64,000 nucleotides of DNA from Terriglobia bacterium (GCA_020072585.1 JAIQGL010000021.1:150068-214067); one strand, 5' to 3'; counted from the stretch's first letter, positions 18,682 through 27,541 are shown. Notes: a model not told the origin generated them from the sequence alone. A program made the numbers and translations.

Positions 18682-18829
18682 ACCATCCCACTTCTGACCG
18701 CGTTGGTTTGCGGCACATTCATCTGGCACAATCTGACTCTTAATGCAGAGGGTTCCCTTTAGTTTGAAGCCCTTTGAAGGGATAGCGGTTGCACTTCATC
18801 AAGGGTTGCCATAGCGATGGAAACCCGTC

Positions 18830-18844
18830 ATTGCACGGTGCAAT
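18830..18844. promoter_or_regulatory. Perfect 15-base palindrome, candidate operator
   Basis: ATTGCAC-G-GTGCAAT: 7-bp arms around one base, in the divergent region between the AsmA-like and YfgM-like genes, about 150 bases from the former's start and 104 bases upstream of the promoter of the latter. The shape is that of a dimeric repressor or activator site; the protein that binds it is unknown. Confidence 0.35.
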
Positions 18845-18947
18845 GCAATAATTGTTTTCCATCTTCAAGCCACCCGAGTTTTTAGTTTCCATTCGGAAAA
18901 GTCAAGGGCAGCGCCTCCAACGCGGCTATGGACGAGTGCTAAAAAGT

Positions 18948-18976
18948 TTGACGGTTTTGCAGCTGGCTGCTAAACT
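18948..18976 (+). promoter_or_regulatory. Sigma-70-like promoter for the YfgM-like gene
   Basis: TTGACG (18948-18953), 17-base spacer, TAAACT (18971-18976). Transcription would begin near 18983, leaving a short leader to the GTG at 19018 with AGAAGG at 19005-19010. Spacing and hexamers are close to consensus. Confidence 0.55.
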
Positions 18977-19017
18977 CAAGGTTTCATTGCCACTTATCCC
19001 ACCGAGAAGGTTTCCAA

Positions 19018-19728
19018 GTGCCAGGTTATACCCGTCGTCAGTTGAAGGAAGATAAGTTTGCCGATACCGCCCAGGGCGCGGCCCTATGGGCCACGGGTCA
19101 CCGTCAAATCGTGATTTGGACGGTCGGACTTGTATTAGTCGCCATTGTGGCCACGGCTGGCGTGATTGCCTGGCGCGGCCGCCAAATGGATCAGGCCAAT
19201 ACCGAGCTCTCCGCGGCCATGCGCACATTTGAGACGCCGGTGGGGCCTGCCGCCGCTGCCGCCGGAGATACTGGCCCAACGTTCGCCACGATTGCGGACC
19301 GCGCGAAAGCGGCGGAAAAGCAGTTTGGCGCGGTTGCTGACAAGTATTCGTCTGTTTCTCCGGGAAGGATTGCCCGCTATTTGCGCGGCACCGCATTGCT
19401 GCAGGCCGGAGATAAGGCAGGCGCGGAACAAGAGCTGAAAACGGCCGCAGGCTTGAGTGACAAAGACGTTGCCGGTCTGGCCAAGATGGCGCTGGCCTCA
19501 ATGTATCGGGCATCGAACCGCACACCGGAAGCCATTGCCATTTGCAAGGAACTGGCAGACCATCCTACCGCGACTGTTCCCAAGGCGCAGGCACAGCTGG
19601 AACTGGCTGATATTTATGAGACCACTGATCCTCAGCAGGCAGCTCTGATTTATCAGCAACTGCAAAAAGATGATCCGCGTGGTCCGGCAGGACAGGTCGC
19701 CGCGCAAAGACTCTCCAAACCCAAATAA
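19018..19728 (+). CDS. YfgM-like membrane-anchored TPR protein
   Basis: 236 residues starting at GTG with a good Shine-Dalgarno (AGAAGG). The cytoplasmic N-terminus (YTRRQLKEDKFADT) is followed by one transmembrane helix (about residues 29-50, QIVIWTVGLVLVAIVATAGVI). Then come Ala-rich helical repeats of the TPR type (ARYLRGTALLQAGDKAGAEQ, ALASMYRASNRTPEAIAICK, ADIYETTDPQQAALIYQQL). This layout matches YfgM/TPR_21 proteins, which contact the SecYEG translocon and periplasmic chaperones. Whether it has that exact role here is inference. Confidence 0.7.
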   Translation: MPGYTRRQLKEDKFADTAQGAALWATGHRQIVIWTVGLVLVAIVATAGVIAWRGRQMDQANTELSAAMRTFETPVGPAAAAAGDTGPTFATIADRAKAAEKQFGAVADKYSSVSPGRIARYLRGTALLQAGDKAGAEQELKTAAGLSDKDVAGLAKMALASMYRASNRTPEAIAICKELADHPTATVPKAQAQLELADIYETTDPQQAALIYQQLQKDDPRGPAGQVAAQRLSKPK

Positions 19729-19890
19729 TAAGTTATTCAGCAACTCATCTTTTCACAGCAGCAGCGTAGCTCTTCCTAAAGGCAGAGCTCGCTGTTGTAC
19801 AGGCGGCAACCTTCGCTGTGAATCCGCATCTGTATTTACCAGAGGCGGCAATTCAACACTGCTGCTAAAAAAACACAGGAGTCTTAACGT

Positions 19891-20148
19891 ATGAAGTCCT
19901 TTTTGGCAGGGTTGGGAATTGGTATTGGTTTAGGCATTCTTTTTGCCCCGATGAGCGGGGAAGCCACAAGAGAAAACCTTTCACAGCGTGCCAGTGATTT
20001 GGCAGATTCAGCGCGTGACCTGGTTGACCAGGGTCGTGAGAAAGTTCGTTCCACAGTCTCAACGTTTCGCGGACAGGCCGAGCGTTTGGCCGGCAATGTG
20101 GCCAGCAATGTTCAGGAAGCCACCGGAACAGATACTCGTAACCTCTAA
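19891..20148 (+). CDS. YtxH-domain small membrane protein
   Basis: 85 residues. A Gly-rich N-terminal hydrophobic helix (LAGLGIGIGLGILFAPMSGE) is followed by a charged amphipathic helix (ASDLADSARDLVDQGREKV), the standard layout of YtxH-like proteins. The LFAPMSGEATRE junction is the family's most conserved part. Members are often stress-induced and of unknown mechanism. AGGAG lies about 10 bases before the ATG. A GC-rich hairpin follows the stop. Confidence 0.8.
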   Translation: MKSFLAGLGIGIGLGILFAPMSGEATRENLSQRASDLADSARDLVDQGREKVRSTVSTFRGQAERLAGNVASNVQEATGTDTRNL

Positions 20149-20167
20149 CAAAACTGCGTGATAAGAA

Positions 20168-20188
20168 GCGGCGGAGCCCGTCCGCCGC
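20168..20188 (+). terminator. Strong GC hairpin after the ytxH-like gene, probable terminator without U-tract
   Basis: GCGGCGGA (20168-20175), 5-base loop, TCCGCCGC (20181-20188), a perfect 8-bp stem. It has no T-run, so it may be a weak terminator or a transcript-end stabiliser. It sits between the ytxH-like gene and the next promoter. Confidence 0.4.
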
Positions 20189-20199
20189 CGCGCAATTCC

Positions 20200-20229
20200 T
20201 TGACACTCTCTCAGTACCCCCTTTATCCT
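20200..20229 (+). promoter_or_regulatory. Sigma-70-like promoter for yceD-rpmF-plsX-fabD
   Basis: TTGACA (20200-20205), a perfect -35, followed after 18 bases by TATCCT (20224-20229). The start would be near 20236, leaving about a 50-base leader to the ATG at 20289 with a GGAGGGG Shine-Dalgarno. Confidence 0.55.
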
Positions 20230-20288
20230 TAGATATTGCCCAGCGTTTCCCCCGTCAACTTTGAGTACTGAATTCTGGAGGGGCCCTT

Positions 20289-20840
20289 ATGTTTATAAAA
20301 ATAAAGGATCTTGAACTCCGGAAATTGGAATTTGACGAATCTTTTGCGCCCGGCGCGATTGATTTGGGAGAAGATCAGGTGCAGACCGCACCGTTGAAGG
20401 CTTCAGGACGTGCGGAGTTGATCCGGGAAAACCGTGGCGCGCGCGAAGTTGTTGAGGACATCAGGTTTGTAGGCAAGTTGTCCACGGAAGTTCAGGTGCG
20501 ATGCGCCCGTTGTCTTGATCCGGTGGATAATGTGATTGCGGAAGAATTTGACCTGCTGTACAGACCTCTGGGTGTGGACGCCAAGGGAGACGAGGTCGCA
20601 ATCACTGAGGCGGAAACGGAAATTGGGTATTATCAGGGTGAAGGACTGCTGCTGGAAGATGTCTTAAAAGAGCAGATCCTGCTGGCCCTGCCGGCGAAGC
20701 AGGTTTGCCGAGCCAGTTGCAAAGGGCTCTGCCCGCAGTGCGGCACGAACCTGAATCTGGAAAGCTGTGATTGTGTGAGCACAATGCCAGACGTCCGCTG
20801 GGCAGCGCTTGAAGATATTCGCAAGAAGTTGGAAAGATAG
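20289..20840 (+). CDS. yceD: YceD/DUF177-family protein
   Basis: 183 residues. DUF177 features are present: MFIKIKDLELRKLEFDE at the start, the central VRCARCLDPV, and a C-terminal Cys cluster (CRASCKGLCPQCGTNL, then CDC) that could bind zinc. In most bacteria this gene lies directly before rpmF, as here, and it has been linked to large-subunit rRNA accumulation. GGAGGGG precedes the ATG. It is the first gene of a four-gene run into phospholipid synthesis. Confidence 0.9.
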   Translation: MFIKIKDLELRKLEFDESFAPGAIDLGEDQVQTAPLKASGRAELIRENRGAREVVEDIRFVGKLSTEVQVRCARCLDPVDNVIAEEFDLLYRPLGVDAKGDEVAITEAETEIGYYQGEGLLLEDVLKEQILLALPAKQVCRASCKGLCPQCGTNLNLESCDCVSTMPDVRWAALEDIRKKLER

Positions 20841-20910
20841 ATTTTAGAAAGATCGACAAAGAATTGTGCGTCCGGTCTATGTGCCGGCGCCAAGAGGGAA
20901 AGGAACCAAA

Positions 20911-21096
20911 ATGCCAAATCCAAAACGGCGGCACTCAAAGGCACGGACATCGAGTCGCCGCGCCCATGATTTTCTTACCGCGCACTCAGCTTCGGAGTGT
21001 CCGAACTGCCATGAGAAGAAGATGCCGCATCGCGTGTGCGGAAAATGCGGGTATTACAAAGGCCGGGAAGTGGTGCAGGCAAAAGAAAACGCCTAA
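20911..21096 (+). CDS. rpmF: 50S ribosomal protein L32
   Basis: 61 residues, start MPNPKRRHSKARTSSRRAHD, the diagnostic L32 N-terminus. The zinc-binding Cys motif is complete: CPNCHEKKMPHRVCGKCGYY. The ATG at 20911 has AAAGGA upstream; an ATG at 20866 would add 15 residues absent from the family. The stop codon is immediately followed by the GTG of plsX. Confidence 0.96.
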   Translation: MPNPKRRHSKARTSSRRAHDFLTAHSASECPNCHEKKMPHRVCGKCGYYKGREVVQAKENA

Positions 21097-22179
21097 GTGC
21101 AGAAGACGCCAGTGGAAACCGTAATAGCTGTTGACGCAATGGGTGCCGACCGGCATCCCCGGCCTGAGATCGAAGGGGCACTGCTGGCAGCGCGCCATTA
21201 TGGAGTTCGCGTATTGCTGGTAGGGCCGGAAGAACGGCTGCGCCAGGAACTGGCCGGCCATCCTTCAGCGCACAACCTGCCCATTGACATCGTCAATGCC
21301 ACTCAGGTCATTGAAATGGAAGAAAAGGCCGTGCAGGCGGTGCGCGCCAAGCGCGACTCCAGCATGCACGTGGGCTTGCGCCTGGTGAAAGAAAAGCGCG
21401 CCGTAGGTTTTGTTACCGCAGGCAATACCGGCGCTGCAATGGCTGCGGCAAAAATGGTCCTGGGGGCCTTGCCCGGTGTTGATCGTCCCGCGCTGGCAAG
21501 CGTGTTTCCAACTTCCGCGGGCAAGCTCAAACCTTCCATTCTGATTGATGTTGGCGCCAATGTTGATTCCAAACCGCACAACCTGGCGCAGTTCGCGCTG
21601 ATGGGCGCAATGTACTACCGGGCCATTTTCAAGAATGCCCGGCCCACGGTTGGCCTGCTTTCCGTTGGCGAAGAGGAAATTAAGGGCAACGATCTCACGC
21701 GCAAGGCCCATGCGCTGTTCAAAGAATTGCCACTCAACTTTGTCGGCAACGTGGAAGGCCGCGACCTCTACAACGGCAAGGTGGACGTAATCGTCTGCGA
21801 TGGATTTGTCGGCAACGTGGCGTTGAAGATTTCCGAAGGGCTGGTGGAGGCGGTACGCTTCCTGCTGAAAGAGTCGCTGACCTCGACCATCACTTCGCAG
21901 GTGGGAGCGCTACTGGCGCGCAAAGCGTTCGCCAACTTCGGCCGCAAGCTTGATTACGCCGAGTACGGCGGAGCGCCTCTGCTGGGACTGAAAGGAGTTG
22001 CCATTGTTGGGCATGGACGCTCCAACGCTAACGCCATTAAGAACGCCATTCGTGTGGCCAAAGAATTTTACGAATCGGGAATCAATACGCATATAGAGCA
22101 GCAGCTCAGCGCCGCGCGATCTGAATCCCCGCGCTCAGAGATCTTGATCAGCGCCGGCAAGACGGAAGAGTCCGCATGA
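21097..22179 (+). CDS. plsX: Phosphate acyltransferase PlsX
   Basis: 360 residues. The start VIAVDAMGADRHPRPEIEGA differs from the usual AVDAMGGD by one residue. Other family segments are VGFVTAGNTGAAMAAAKMVLG, LIDVGANVDSKP, NDLTRKAHALF and VDVIVCDGFVGNVALKISEG. PlsX converts acyl-ACP to acyl-phosphate, the first step of glycerophospholipid synthesis via PlsY. It starts at GTG directly after rpmF and overlaps fabD by 4 bases, giving tight coupling of ribosomal, phospholipid and fatty-acid genes. Confidence 0.95.
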   Translation: MQKTPVETVIAVDAMGADRHPRPEIEGALLAARHYGVRVLLVGPEERLRQELAGHPSAHNLPIDIVNATQVIEMEEKAVQAVRAKRDSSMHVGLRLVKEKRAVGFVTAGNTGAAMAAAKMVLGALPGVDRPALASVFPTSAGKLKPSILIDVGANVDSKPHNLAQFALMGAMYYRAIFKNARPTVGLLSVGEEEIKGNDLTRKAHALFKELPLNFVGNVEGRDLYNGKVDVIVCDGFVGNVALKISEGLVEAVRFLLKESLTSTITSQVGALLARKAFANFGRKLDYAEYGGAPLLGLKGVAIVGHGRSNANAIKNAIRVAKEFYESGINTHIEQQLSAARSESPRSEILISAGKTEESA

Positions 22180-23129
22180 GCCATGGCCCGGTTGCTTTTC
22201 TTTTTCCTGGACAGGGATCGCAAGCGGCAGGCATGGGCAAAGAGCTGGCAGCCCTCTATCCGGTTGCACGGCATACCTTTCTGGAAGCCGATGACGCGCT
22301 TGGTTTTTCCATCTCACAGCTTTGCTTTGAAGGGCCTGACGAGCAGCTCAAGCTGACGGAAAATACTCAGCCCGCCATTCTTACCATGAGCACCGCGGTG
22401 GCGCGCGTGCTGCAGGAAAAGGGAATTGTTCCTCAATTTACCGCTGGGCATAGCCTGGGAGAGTATTCCGCTCACGTGGCCGCCGGAACTATTCCGTTTG
22501 TCGAAGCCGTTCGCACGGTACGCAATCGCGGCCGTTATATGCAGGAAGCCGTACCTGCCGGCGAAGGCGGCATGGCGGCAATTCTGGGAATGCCACTGGA
22601 CCAGCTCCAGCAGGTTTGTGCCGACGCGGCGCAAGGCGAGGTTGTGTCTCCGGCGAACATCAACTCACCCGACCAGATTGTGATCTCCGGACATCAGAAA
22701 GCCGTTGAACGCGCCGCTGATCTGGCCAAGCAGCGCGGCGCCAAACGGGCCATAATGCTGGTGGTGAGCGCACCGTTCCACTGTGCGCTGATGCAGCCGG
22801 CCCAGGACCACCTGGCGAAAGACCTGCAATTACTGCATTTCAACAATCCTGAAGTGCCGGTAATCAGCAACATTGATGCCGCGCCGAAAACCACAGGAGA
22901 AGGTTCGCGGCAGGCCCTTGTGCGTCAGGTTACGGGCGCGGTGCAGTGGGCGAGCTCCATGCAGACGCTGGTCGGGCTGGGAGTTAAGACATTCGTTGAA
23001 GTTGGTCCGGGGAAGGTGCTCACCGGACTCATGCGCCAGATCGATCGCTCACAGACGTGCCTGAACGCCGAAGACGAAGCGTCAGTCCAGAAGGTAAGCA
23101 ATCTGTTTGCCGCTGCGGCGAAAGAGTAA
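22176..23129 (+). CDS. fabD: Malonyl-CoA:ACP transacylase
   Basis: 317 residues. FLFPGQGSQAAGMG near the N-terminus, the nucleophile motif GHSLGEYSA with the active Ser, RNRGRYMQEAVP with the Arg that binds the malonyl carboxylate, and SAPFHCALM with the catalytic His are all present. It loads malonyl groups on acyl carrier protein. The ATG overlaps the plsX stop. The usual next genes (fabG, acpP, fabF) do not follow; a minus-strand gene does. Confidence 0.95.
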   Translation: MSHGPVAFLFPGQGSQAAGMGKELAALYPVARHTFLEADDALGFSISQLCFEGPDEQLKLTENTQPAILTMSTAVARVLQEKGIVPQFTAGHSLGEYSAHVAAGTIPFVEAVRTVRNRGRYMQEAVPAGEGGMAAILGMPLDQLQQVCADAAQGEVVSPANINSPDQIVISGHQKAVERAADLAKQRGAKRAIMLVVSAPFHCALMQPAQDHLAKDLQLLHFNNPEVPVISNIDAAPKTTGEGSRQALVRQVTGAVQWASSMQTLVGLGVKTFVEVGPGKVLTGLMRQIDRSQTCLNAEDEASVQKVSNLFAAAAKE

Positions 23130-23174
23130 CCCTGCCTCCGACAGATTCCAATTGAGACGGCAACGTGAACGCTT

Positions 23175-23654
23175 CTACTGCTGCCCGCGACACAAGACTT
23201 TCATGGGAGAATCAGTCACGGTCCTGGATTTCTTTTCCACCCACATGGACCTGGGTTCCGCGCGATTGTTGATGGTTACCACGATAATCACGCCACTGGG
23301 CGAGACGAAATCTTTCTTGGGCGGCTCCAGGGCGCAATCCACCTGATGGCTGGTGATAGCGCCGTACTCGCCGGAAGGGCCCCAATCGAGCTTGAATTGA
23401 TTGATGGTGTAGGAAGAATATTTTTCCGGATGCTGTTTCCAGTTCGCGTCAGCGTAATAGATGCCGTAGGCGGTCTCAAAATCTTTTTGCTCAATGGCGT
23501 GGAAAAAATTATTGATGACCTTCTTTTCCGAGTCGTAACGGGTCAGATACAGATAGACCGTTACAGCAAGAACCACCACGATGACGGTGGCTATGATCCT
23601 CCGGCGTTTCTGGGCCGGCCGCGGATCGTATTCTTTTGCATCCATCAAAGCCAT
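23175..23654 (-). CDS. Small single-pass membrane protein, unknown function
   Basis: 159 residues from the ATG at 23654, which has AAGGAC upstream (the frame is open further). A charged N-terminus (MALMDAKEYDPRPAQKRRR) precedes one transmembrane helix (IIATVIVVVLAVTVYLYL). The remaining about 120 residues resemble a small NTF2/DUF4878-like periplasmic domain (VINNFFHAIEQKDFETAYGIYY). It lies 10 bases after the ABC permease and is the last gene of the TetR-HlyD-ABC operon. It may be an accessory of that pump, which is inference from position only. Confidence 0.6.
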   Translation of the reverse strand: MALMDAKEYDPRPAQKRRRIIATVIVVVLAVTVYLYLTRYDSEKKVINNFFHAIEQKDFETAYGIYYADANWKQHPEKYSSYTINQFKLDWGPSGEYGAITSHQVDCALEPPKKDFVSPSGVIIVVTINNRAEPRSMWVEKKSRTVTDSPMKVLCRGQQ

Positions 23655-23664
23655 GCGAGTGTCC

Positions 23665-24795
23665 TTAGAGAGTTCGTTTGAACAACAGGGTTGAGAGCGC
23701 GAAAGCAACCATGGCGAACCCACCAAGATACAGCAGGTCAGGCCAGATTGCAGCTATGCCCACGCCTTTGAGCAGTACCGCCTTAAAGCCCCGCACTGAG
23801 TAGGTAAAAGGGTCAATCCAGGCGATCCATTGCAGCCATTTGGGAAAAGCCTGGATCGGATAAATAGCGCCGCTGGGAAAATACAGCAGCGTGTTGAGAA
23901 TGCCGAAGACCGCGCGCGGAATCAGCGGATCGCTTACCCGCACCATCATGACAAACATCATGGAGATGAAGGCGAATGAAGTGGCGGCGATCAAAAGAAA
24001 GAGCCAGAGAAGATTTGCCAGTTGAAATGTTGATCCTACGCCGGCGATCAACGACCCGAGAAGTGTAAGCACGATTCCGGCCCCCATGGCCTTGAGCGCG
24101 CCGGCAACATTCAGACCCGCCACCAGTTCCAGTTTTGTGATGGGCGTGACCAGGTAGCCTTCATGGACGCCGCGCGCCTTATCGTCGATATAGACGATTC
24201 CTCCGCCGATCATCACGCTGACGAACATGGCCAGCGTAATGGAGCCGGGCAAAAGATATTTCATATATTCGATGTATGGATAAAGTTCCACGACTTGCAG
24301 CGCGGTTTGCTGCACCACGCGCGGCTGGACCTCCGGCTGGTTCAGCGCTTCCACCAGTTGCGTAAGCTGGTCTTCAAAGGTGGCGGTCATGAAGTTGTCA
24401 GTGTTGTCGAGCACCAGCCCAATGTGCGGACGTGCATGCGCATACACATCGCGTGAGAACTGCGGCGGAATCACGAGCCCGGCGTTCAAGTCGCCGCGGC
24501 GCACGGCAGCTACCATGGCTTGCTCGTCACTGTAAACAATCGGCTGAAAAGTCCGGGCATTGCTCTGCACGGCGCGCAGAGCCTCAATCACGCGAATGGC
24601 CTGGGGACCTGTGTCATGAGAGACGATGCCCATCTTCGCATCCTTGATTTTGCCGCCAAAAGCGTTGCCCAGCACGATGAGCTGAACGAGAGGAAAGACC
24701 ATGGCGGCCACCATGAGCGCAGGTGAGCGGAAGAATTTGCGCAGGTCGCGTTCCACGATGGCCATCATGCGCCCGCTTTGGAAGAAGTTGAGCAT
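23665..24795 (-). CDS. ABC-2 type transporter permease
   Basis: 376 residues. One N-terminal helix (ALMVAAMVFPLVQLIVLG), a large extracytoplasmic region (about residues 50-175), then five helices, with the ABC-2 signature region (ALKAMGAGIVLTLLGSLIAG; LNTLLYFPSGAIYPIQAFP). This is the YhhJ/YbhR/YbhS type of drug-export permease. It begins 4 bases after the ATPase gene ends. With the ATPase and HlyD protein it forms a likely efflux pump spanning the envelope. Confidence 0.88.
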   Translation of the reverse strand: MLNFFQSGRMMAIVERDLRKFFRSPALMVAAMVFPLVQLIVLGNAFGGKIKDAKMGIVSHDTGPQAIRVIEALRAVQSNARTFQPIVYSDEQAMVAAVRRGDLNAGLVIPPQFSRDVYAHARPHIGLVLDNTDNFMTATFEDQLTQLVEALNQPEVQPRVVQQTALQVVELYPYIEYMKYLLPGSITLAMFVSVMIGGGIVYIDDKARGVHEGYLVTPITKLELVAGLNVAGALKAMGAGIVLTLLGSLIAGVGSTFQLANLLWLFLLIAATSFAFISMMFVMMVRVSDPLIPRAVFGILNTLLYFPSGAIYPIQAFPKWLQWIAWIDPFTYSVRGFKAVLLKGVGIAAIWPDLLYLGGFAMVAFALSTLLFKRTL

Positions 24796-24798
24796 CGA

Positions 24799-25794
24799 TC
24801 ACTTGCCCCAGGCCACGGGAGACACGTAAAGCGGCGAATCCACCATCTGGTCGCGCAGCTGTCTGCCGGTGTAATGGACAAAGACGTCATCGAGCGTCGT
24901 GCTCTGGACGGTCAGAGTTTTTACCACAACGTTCGAGCGCACGGCGGCTTCCACCAGAGCGGTTGTGGTCTTCGATCCATCGTCGGTCAGGATGCGGTAC
25001 ATGTCCGCGCCTTCCGGCTGGATGGAATTTACCGCGGCGAGCTTTTCCAGCGTCTGCTGCCAGCCTGCAGGAGGCTGAAGGAACTGGGCCTCAATCACGC
25101 TGGAACCTGGGATGCTGCTTTTGAGGGCGCGCGGCGTATCTAAAGCCACTAATTTACCGTGATCGACAATGGCAATGCGGTCGCAAAGACGGTCGGCTTC
25201 GTCCATGTAGTGTGTTGTGATCAACACGGTGAGGTTACGCTTGTGCTTGATGCTGGTGATCATCTCCCAGACGGCAACGCGGGAGACGGGATCAAGGCCG
25301 GTGGTGGGCTCGTCAAGAAAAAAGATCCTTGGGCGGTGCACCAGCCCGCGCGCAATCTCCAGGCGCCGTCGCATGCCGCCGGAAAGATTTCTTGCCGGAG
25401 CATCACGCCACTGGTTCAGGTCAACCAGCTCCAGCAGTTCGTCAATCGACTTTTCCCGGTCAGCAGCTGGGATTCCATAGAGCTTGGAGTAGATGCTCAG
25501 GTTCTCCCATACGGTGAGATCGCCGTCACTGGTCATAGCTTGCGGAATCACGCCCATGGAACGGCGTGCACGGTCGGGGTCTTTGCGCACGTCAGCACCC
25601 TCAATGATGGCGGTGCCCGAGGTGATGTCCAGCAGCGTGGTCATCATGCGGATCAGAGTCGATTTACCGGCGCCATTCGGACCCAGAAGACCAAAGATCT
25701 CACCTTCTTCCACGAAGAAAGAGACACCATCCACAGCGGTGAAGTTCCCAAAGCGCTTTACGATGTCGACGACTTGTATTGCATGCTGCGCCAT
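24799..25794 (-). CDS. ABC transporter ATP-binding protein (drug-export type)
   Basis: 331 residues. Walker A GPNGAGKST (about residues 39-47), Q-loop IPQ, signature LSGGMRRRLE, Walker B IFFLDEPT, D-loop and switch His in TTHYMDEADRLCD are intact. The about 80-residue C-terminal extension is typical of DrrA/YbhF-like exporters. Only one nucleotide-binding domain is present, so the pump probably dimerises. Its ATG overlaps the stop of the HlyD gene (ATGA on the minus strand). Confidence 0.92.
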   Translation of the reverse strand: MAQHAIQVVDIVKRFGNFTAVDGVSFFVEEGEIFGLLGPNGAGKSTLIRMMTTLLDITSGTAIIEGADVRKDPDRARRSMGVIPQAMTSDGDLTVWENLSIYSKLYGIPAADREKSIDELLELVDLNQWRDAPARNLSGGMRRRLEIARGLVHRPRIFFLDEPTTGLDPVSRVAVWEMITSIKHKRNLTVLITTHYMDEADRLCDRIAIVDHGKLVALDTPRALKSSIPGSSVIEAQFLQPPAGWQQTLEKLAAVNSIQPEGADMYRILTDDGSKTTTALVEAAVRSNVVVKTLTVQSTTLDDVFVHYTGRQLRDQMVDSPLYVSPVAWGK

Positions 25795-26858
25795 CAGTGG
25801 CCTTCCACTTTGGAGTTAGGGACCAGAATTTCCGCGGTCATTCCGGGAACCAGTGTCTTCTTGCCGTTCTCGACCGCCAGTTTGAGTGCGATTGCCTTGA
25901 TGTCACGCTTACGGCGGTTTACATCGCGCTGCGTGGCGAAGTCCGCTTCCGGCGCCTTGAAAATGATTTTGCCGGAAATAATTTCACCCGAAGGCAGCCG
26001 GGCTTTGAGTTGATCACCCAGAGCGATGTGGTCCGCCTGCGTTTCAGGAATTGCCGCACGCACCCAGATGTCGCTCAGATCAGTAATAATGACAATCGGC
26101 TGACCAAGGTTGACGACTTCTCCTTCACGCGCGGCACGAACTGTTACGGTTCCACTTATCGGCGCAGTGACTTTTGTATATCCCAGACGCGTTTCGGCAG
26201 CCTCAAGCTGCGCCTTGGCATTGAGCTGCTGCGCCTGTGTGGATGCCACGGTGCTCTGGGCCGCCTGGGTCTGGCGTGTGCGCGCCTGCGCCGTTTCCAG
26301 ATCGGCTTGCGCGGCATGGGACTGGTCTTCCGCTGCGCGGACCAGAGCTTCCTGAGCTTTCAACTGCGCCGCTGCCTGGTCGGCCTGTTGTTGTGATGCG
26401 ATGCCCTGCTGTGCCAGAGCAACGGCGCGCCGCGTATCACCCTGAATACGCTGCAGGTCAGCCTGCGCCTGCAACAATGCTGCCTGCGCGGCACGCAGGC
26501 GGGCCTGAGCATTGACCACGCCACTGGAGGTTTCTCCCGCGGTCTGTTGCTCGGTGGCGCGCGTCTGGGATACCTGGTGGCGAAGGCTGGCGAGCACGGC
26601 CTTGGCGGCCTGGCGATCGGCGGTGAGTTCCTGCGCATCAAGCACGGCGATTGTGTCACCGGCTTTGACCTCAGTGCCTTCGTCCACCGCAAGGCGTTCA
26701 ATGCGCCCGCTGATTTTGGGGCTGACCACGACCTGGTTGGCGTCCACGGTGCCGATCAGAACGAGATCAGAAGAATGGTCACTGGAGAAAAAGTAGTACG
26801 CCGCTGCGATGATCAGCAGCAGGCCGAGAAACGCGAAAAATCTGTTGCGCGTGTTCAT
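25794..26858 (-). CDS. HlyD/YbhG-family periplasmic adaptor
   Basis: 354 residues from the ATG at 26858 (MNTRNRFFAFLGLLLIIAAAYYFF: short cytoplasmic tail plus membrane anchor). The first lipoyl half (VVVSPKISGRIERLAVDEGTEVKAGD) is followed by a long Ala/Gln-rich coiled coil (about residues 80-220), then the second lipoyl half (ETRLGYTKVTAPISGTVT) and a beta-barrel domain. It would bridge the ABC permease to an outer-membrane exit; no TolC homologue is in the window. The start overlaps the TetR stop. Confidence 0.9.
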   Translation of the reverse strand: MNTRNRFFAFLGLLLIIAAAYYFFSSDHSSDLVLIGTVDANQVVVSPKISGRIERLAVDEGTEVKAGDTIAVLDAQELTADRQAAKAVLASLRHQVSQTRATEQQTAGETSSGVVNAQARLRAAQAALLQAQADLQRIQGDTRRAVALAQQGIASQQQADQAAAQLKAQEALVRAAEDQSHAAQADLETAQARTRQTQAAQSTVASTQAQQLNAKAQLEAAETRLGYTKVTAPISGTVTVRAAREGEVVNLGQPIVIITDLSDIWVRAAIPETQADHIALGDQLKARLPSGEIISGKIIFKAPEADFATQRDVNRRKRDIKAIALKLAVENGKKTLVPGMTAEILVPNSKVEGH

Positions 26859-27538
26859 GGTTTGCAGGCGTCCCGTGCCGCCGGAGTAAGAATGGCAGCG
26901 CAAATAAAATCAAGTACGGCCGCGCGCCGTTGCGCGATCCGCTCCGGAGAGCTGGGATCGCCGGCATGCATCAACTGCTGGGCGGGCATACTGATGAAAT
27001 AGAAAACAATGGTGCCGATGATCGATGTGACGGTGTGTATGGGATCGACGCGGCGGAAATCGCCGGAGGCAATCCCCTCATTCATGAGTTTTTCCAGGCG
27101 GTTATACAAAGGCTTGCCGTGTCTCTCCATGACTTTGCTGGCGGCGGGAGAGAGTGCGCGGCCAGCGCTGCGCATAAATTCGCGCTGCACCAGGCGCGGA
27201 TATACCGGCGCACTAGCGATATAGTCAAAGTGGGTGCGCACATAGAGCAGCAATTTCTCACGCGGAGGCAGGTCGGTGCGCTCCAGCACGGCCATCACCC
27301 GCTCACGCAGACCGGAAAAGACCTGCTCCAGGGCAGCGGCATACAGGCCTTCTTTATCCTTGAAGTAGTAATAGAGCAGGGCTTTGTTGACGCCGGCACG
27401 GCGGGCAATCTCGTCCGTGCGCGCGCCGGCGACGCCCTCATAGGAAAACTCTTCCAGGGCGGCTTTCAGGATGGCCGCACGGGTTTTTTCGGGCTCGCCA
27501 CGCGAGCCTGATTTGCCGGATTTGATTGCTGACGGCAT
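26855..27538 (-). CDS. TetR-family transcriptional regulator of the efflux operon
   Basis: 227 residues. The N-terminal helix-turn-helix is canonical: TRAAILKAALEEFSYEGVAGARTDEIARRAGVNKALLYYYFKDKEGLYAA. The C-terminal ligand domain resembles the CecR/YbiH group that controls ybhGFSR efflux operons. It is the first gene of the operon and overlaps the HlyD gene by 4 bases, so it probably represses its own transcription and that of the pump. The ligand is unknown. Confidence 0.9.
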   Translation of the reverse strand: MPSAIKSGKSGSRGEPEKTRAAILKAALEEFSYEGVAGARTDEIARRAGVNKALLYYYFKDKEGLYAAALEQVFSGLRERVMAVLERTDLPPREKLLLYVRTHFDYIASAPVYPRLVQREFMRSAGRALSPAASKVMERHGKPLYNRLEKLMNEGIASGDFRRVDPIHTVTSIIGTIVFYFISMPAQQLMHAGDPSSPERIAQRRAAVLDFICAAILTPAARDACKP

Positions 27539-27541
27539 TTA

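Larger units (their letters stand above)
18682..19017. other. Divergent intergenic region, AsmA-like / YfgM-like genes
   Basis: 336 bases between two divergent genes. It holds the palindrome at 18830-18844 and a sigma-70-like promoter at 18948-18976, both listed separately. AAGGG-containing direct repeats (near 18768-18780 and 18801-18805) are visible but not interpretable. No open frame with a Shine-Dalgarno was found. Confidence 0.5.

Noticed and set aside
18682..18729. N-terminal extension of the AsmA-like gene
   Set aside because: Would place 16 polar residues before the membrane anchor; the inner ATG is better.
25159..26013. 284-residue plus-strand frame opposite the ABC/HlyD genes
   Set aside because: Spans two real, motif-bearing genes in antisense; no motif of its own.
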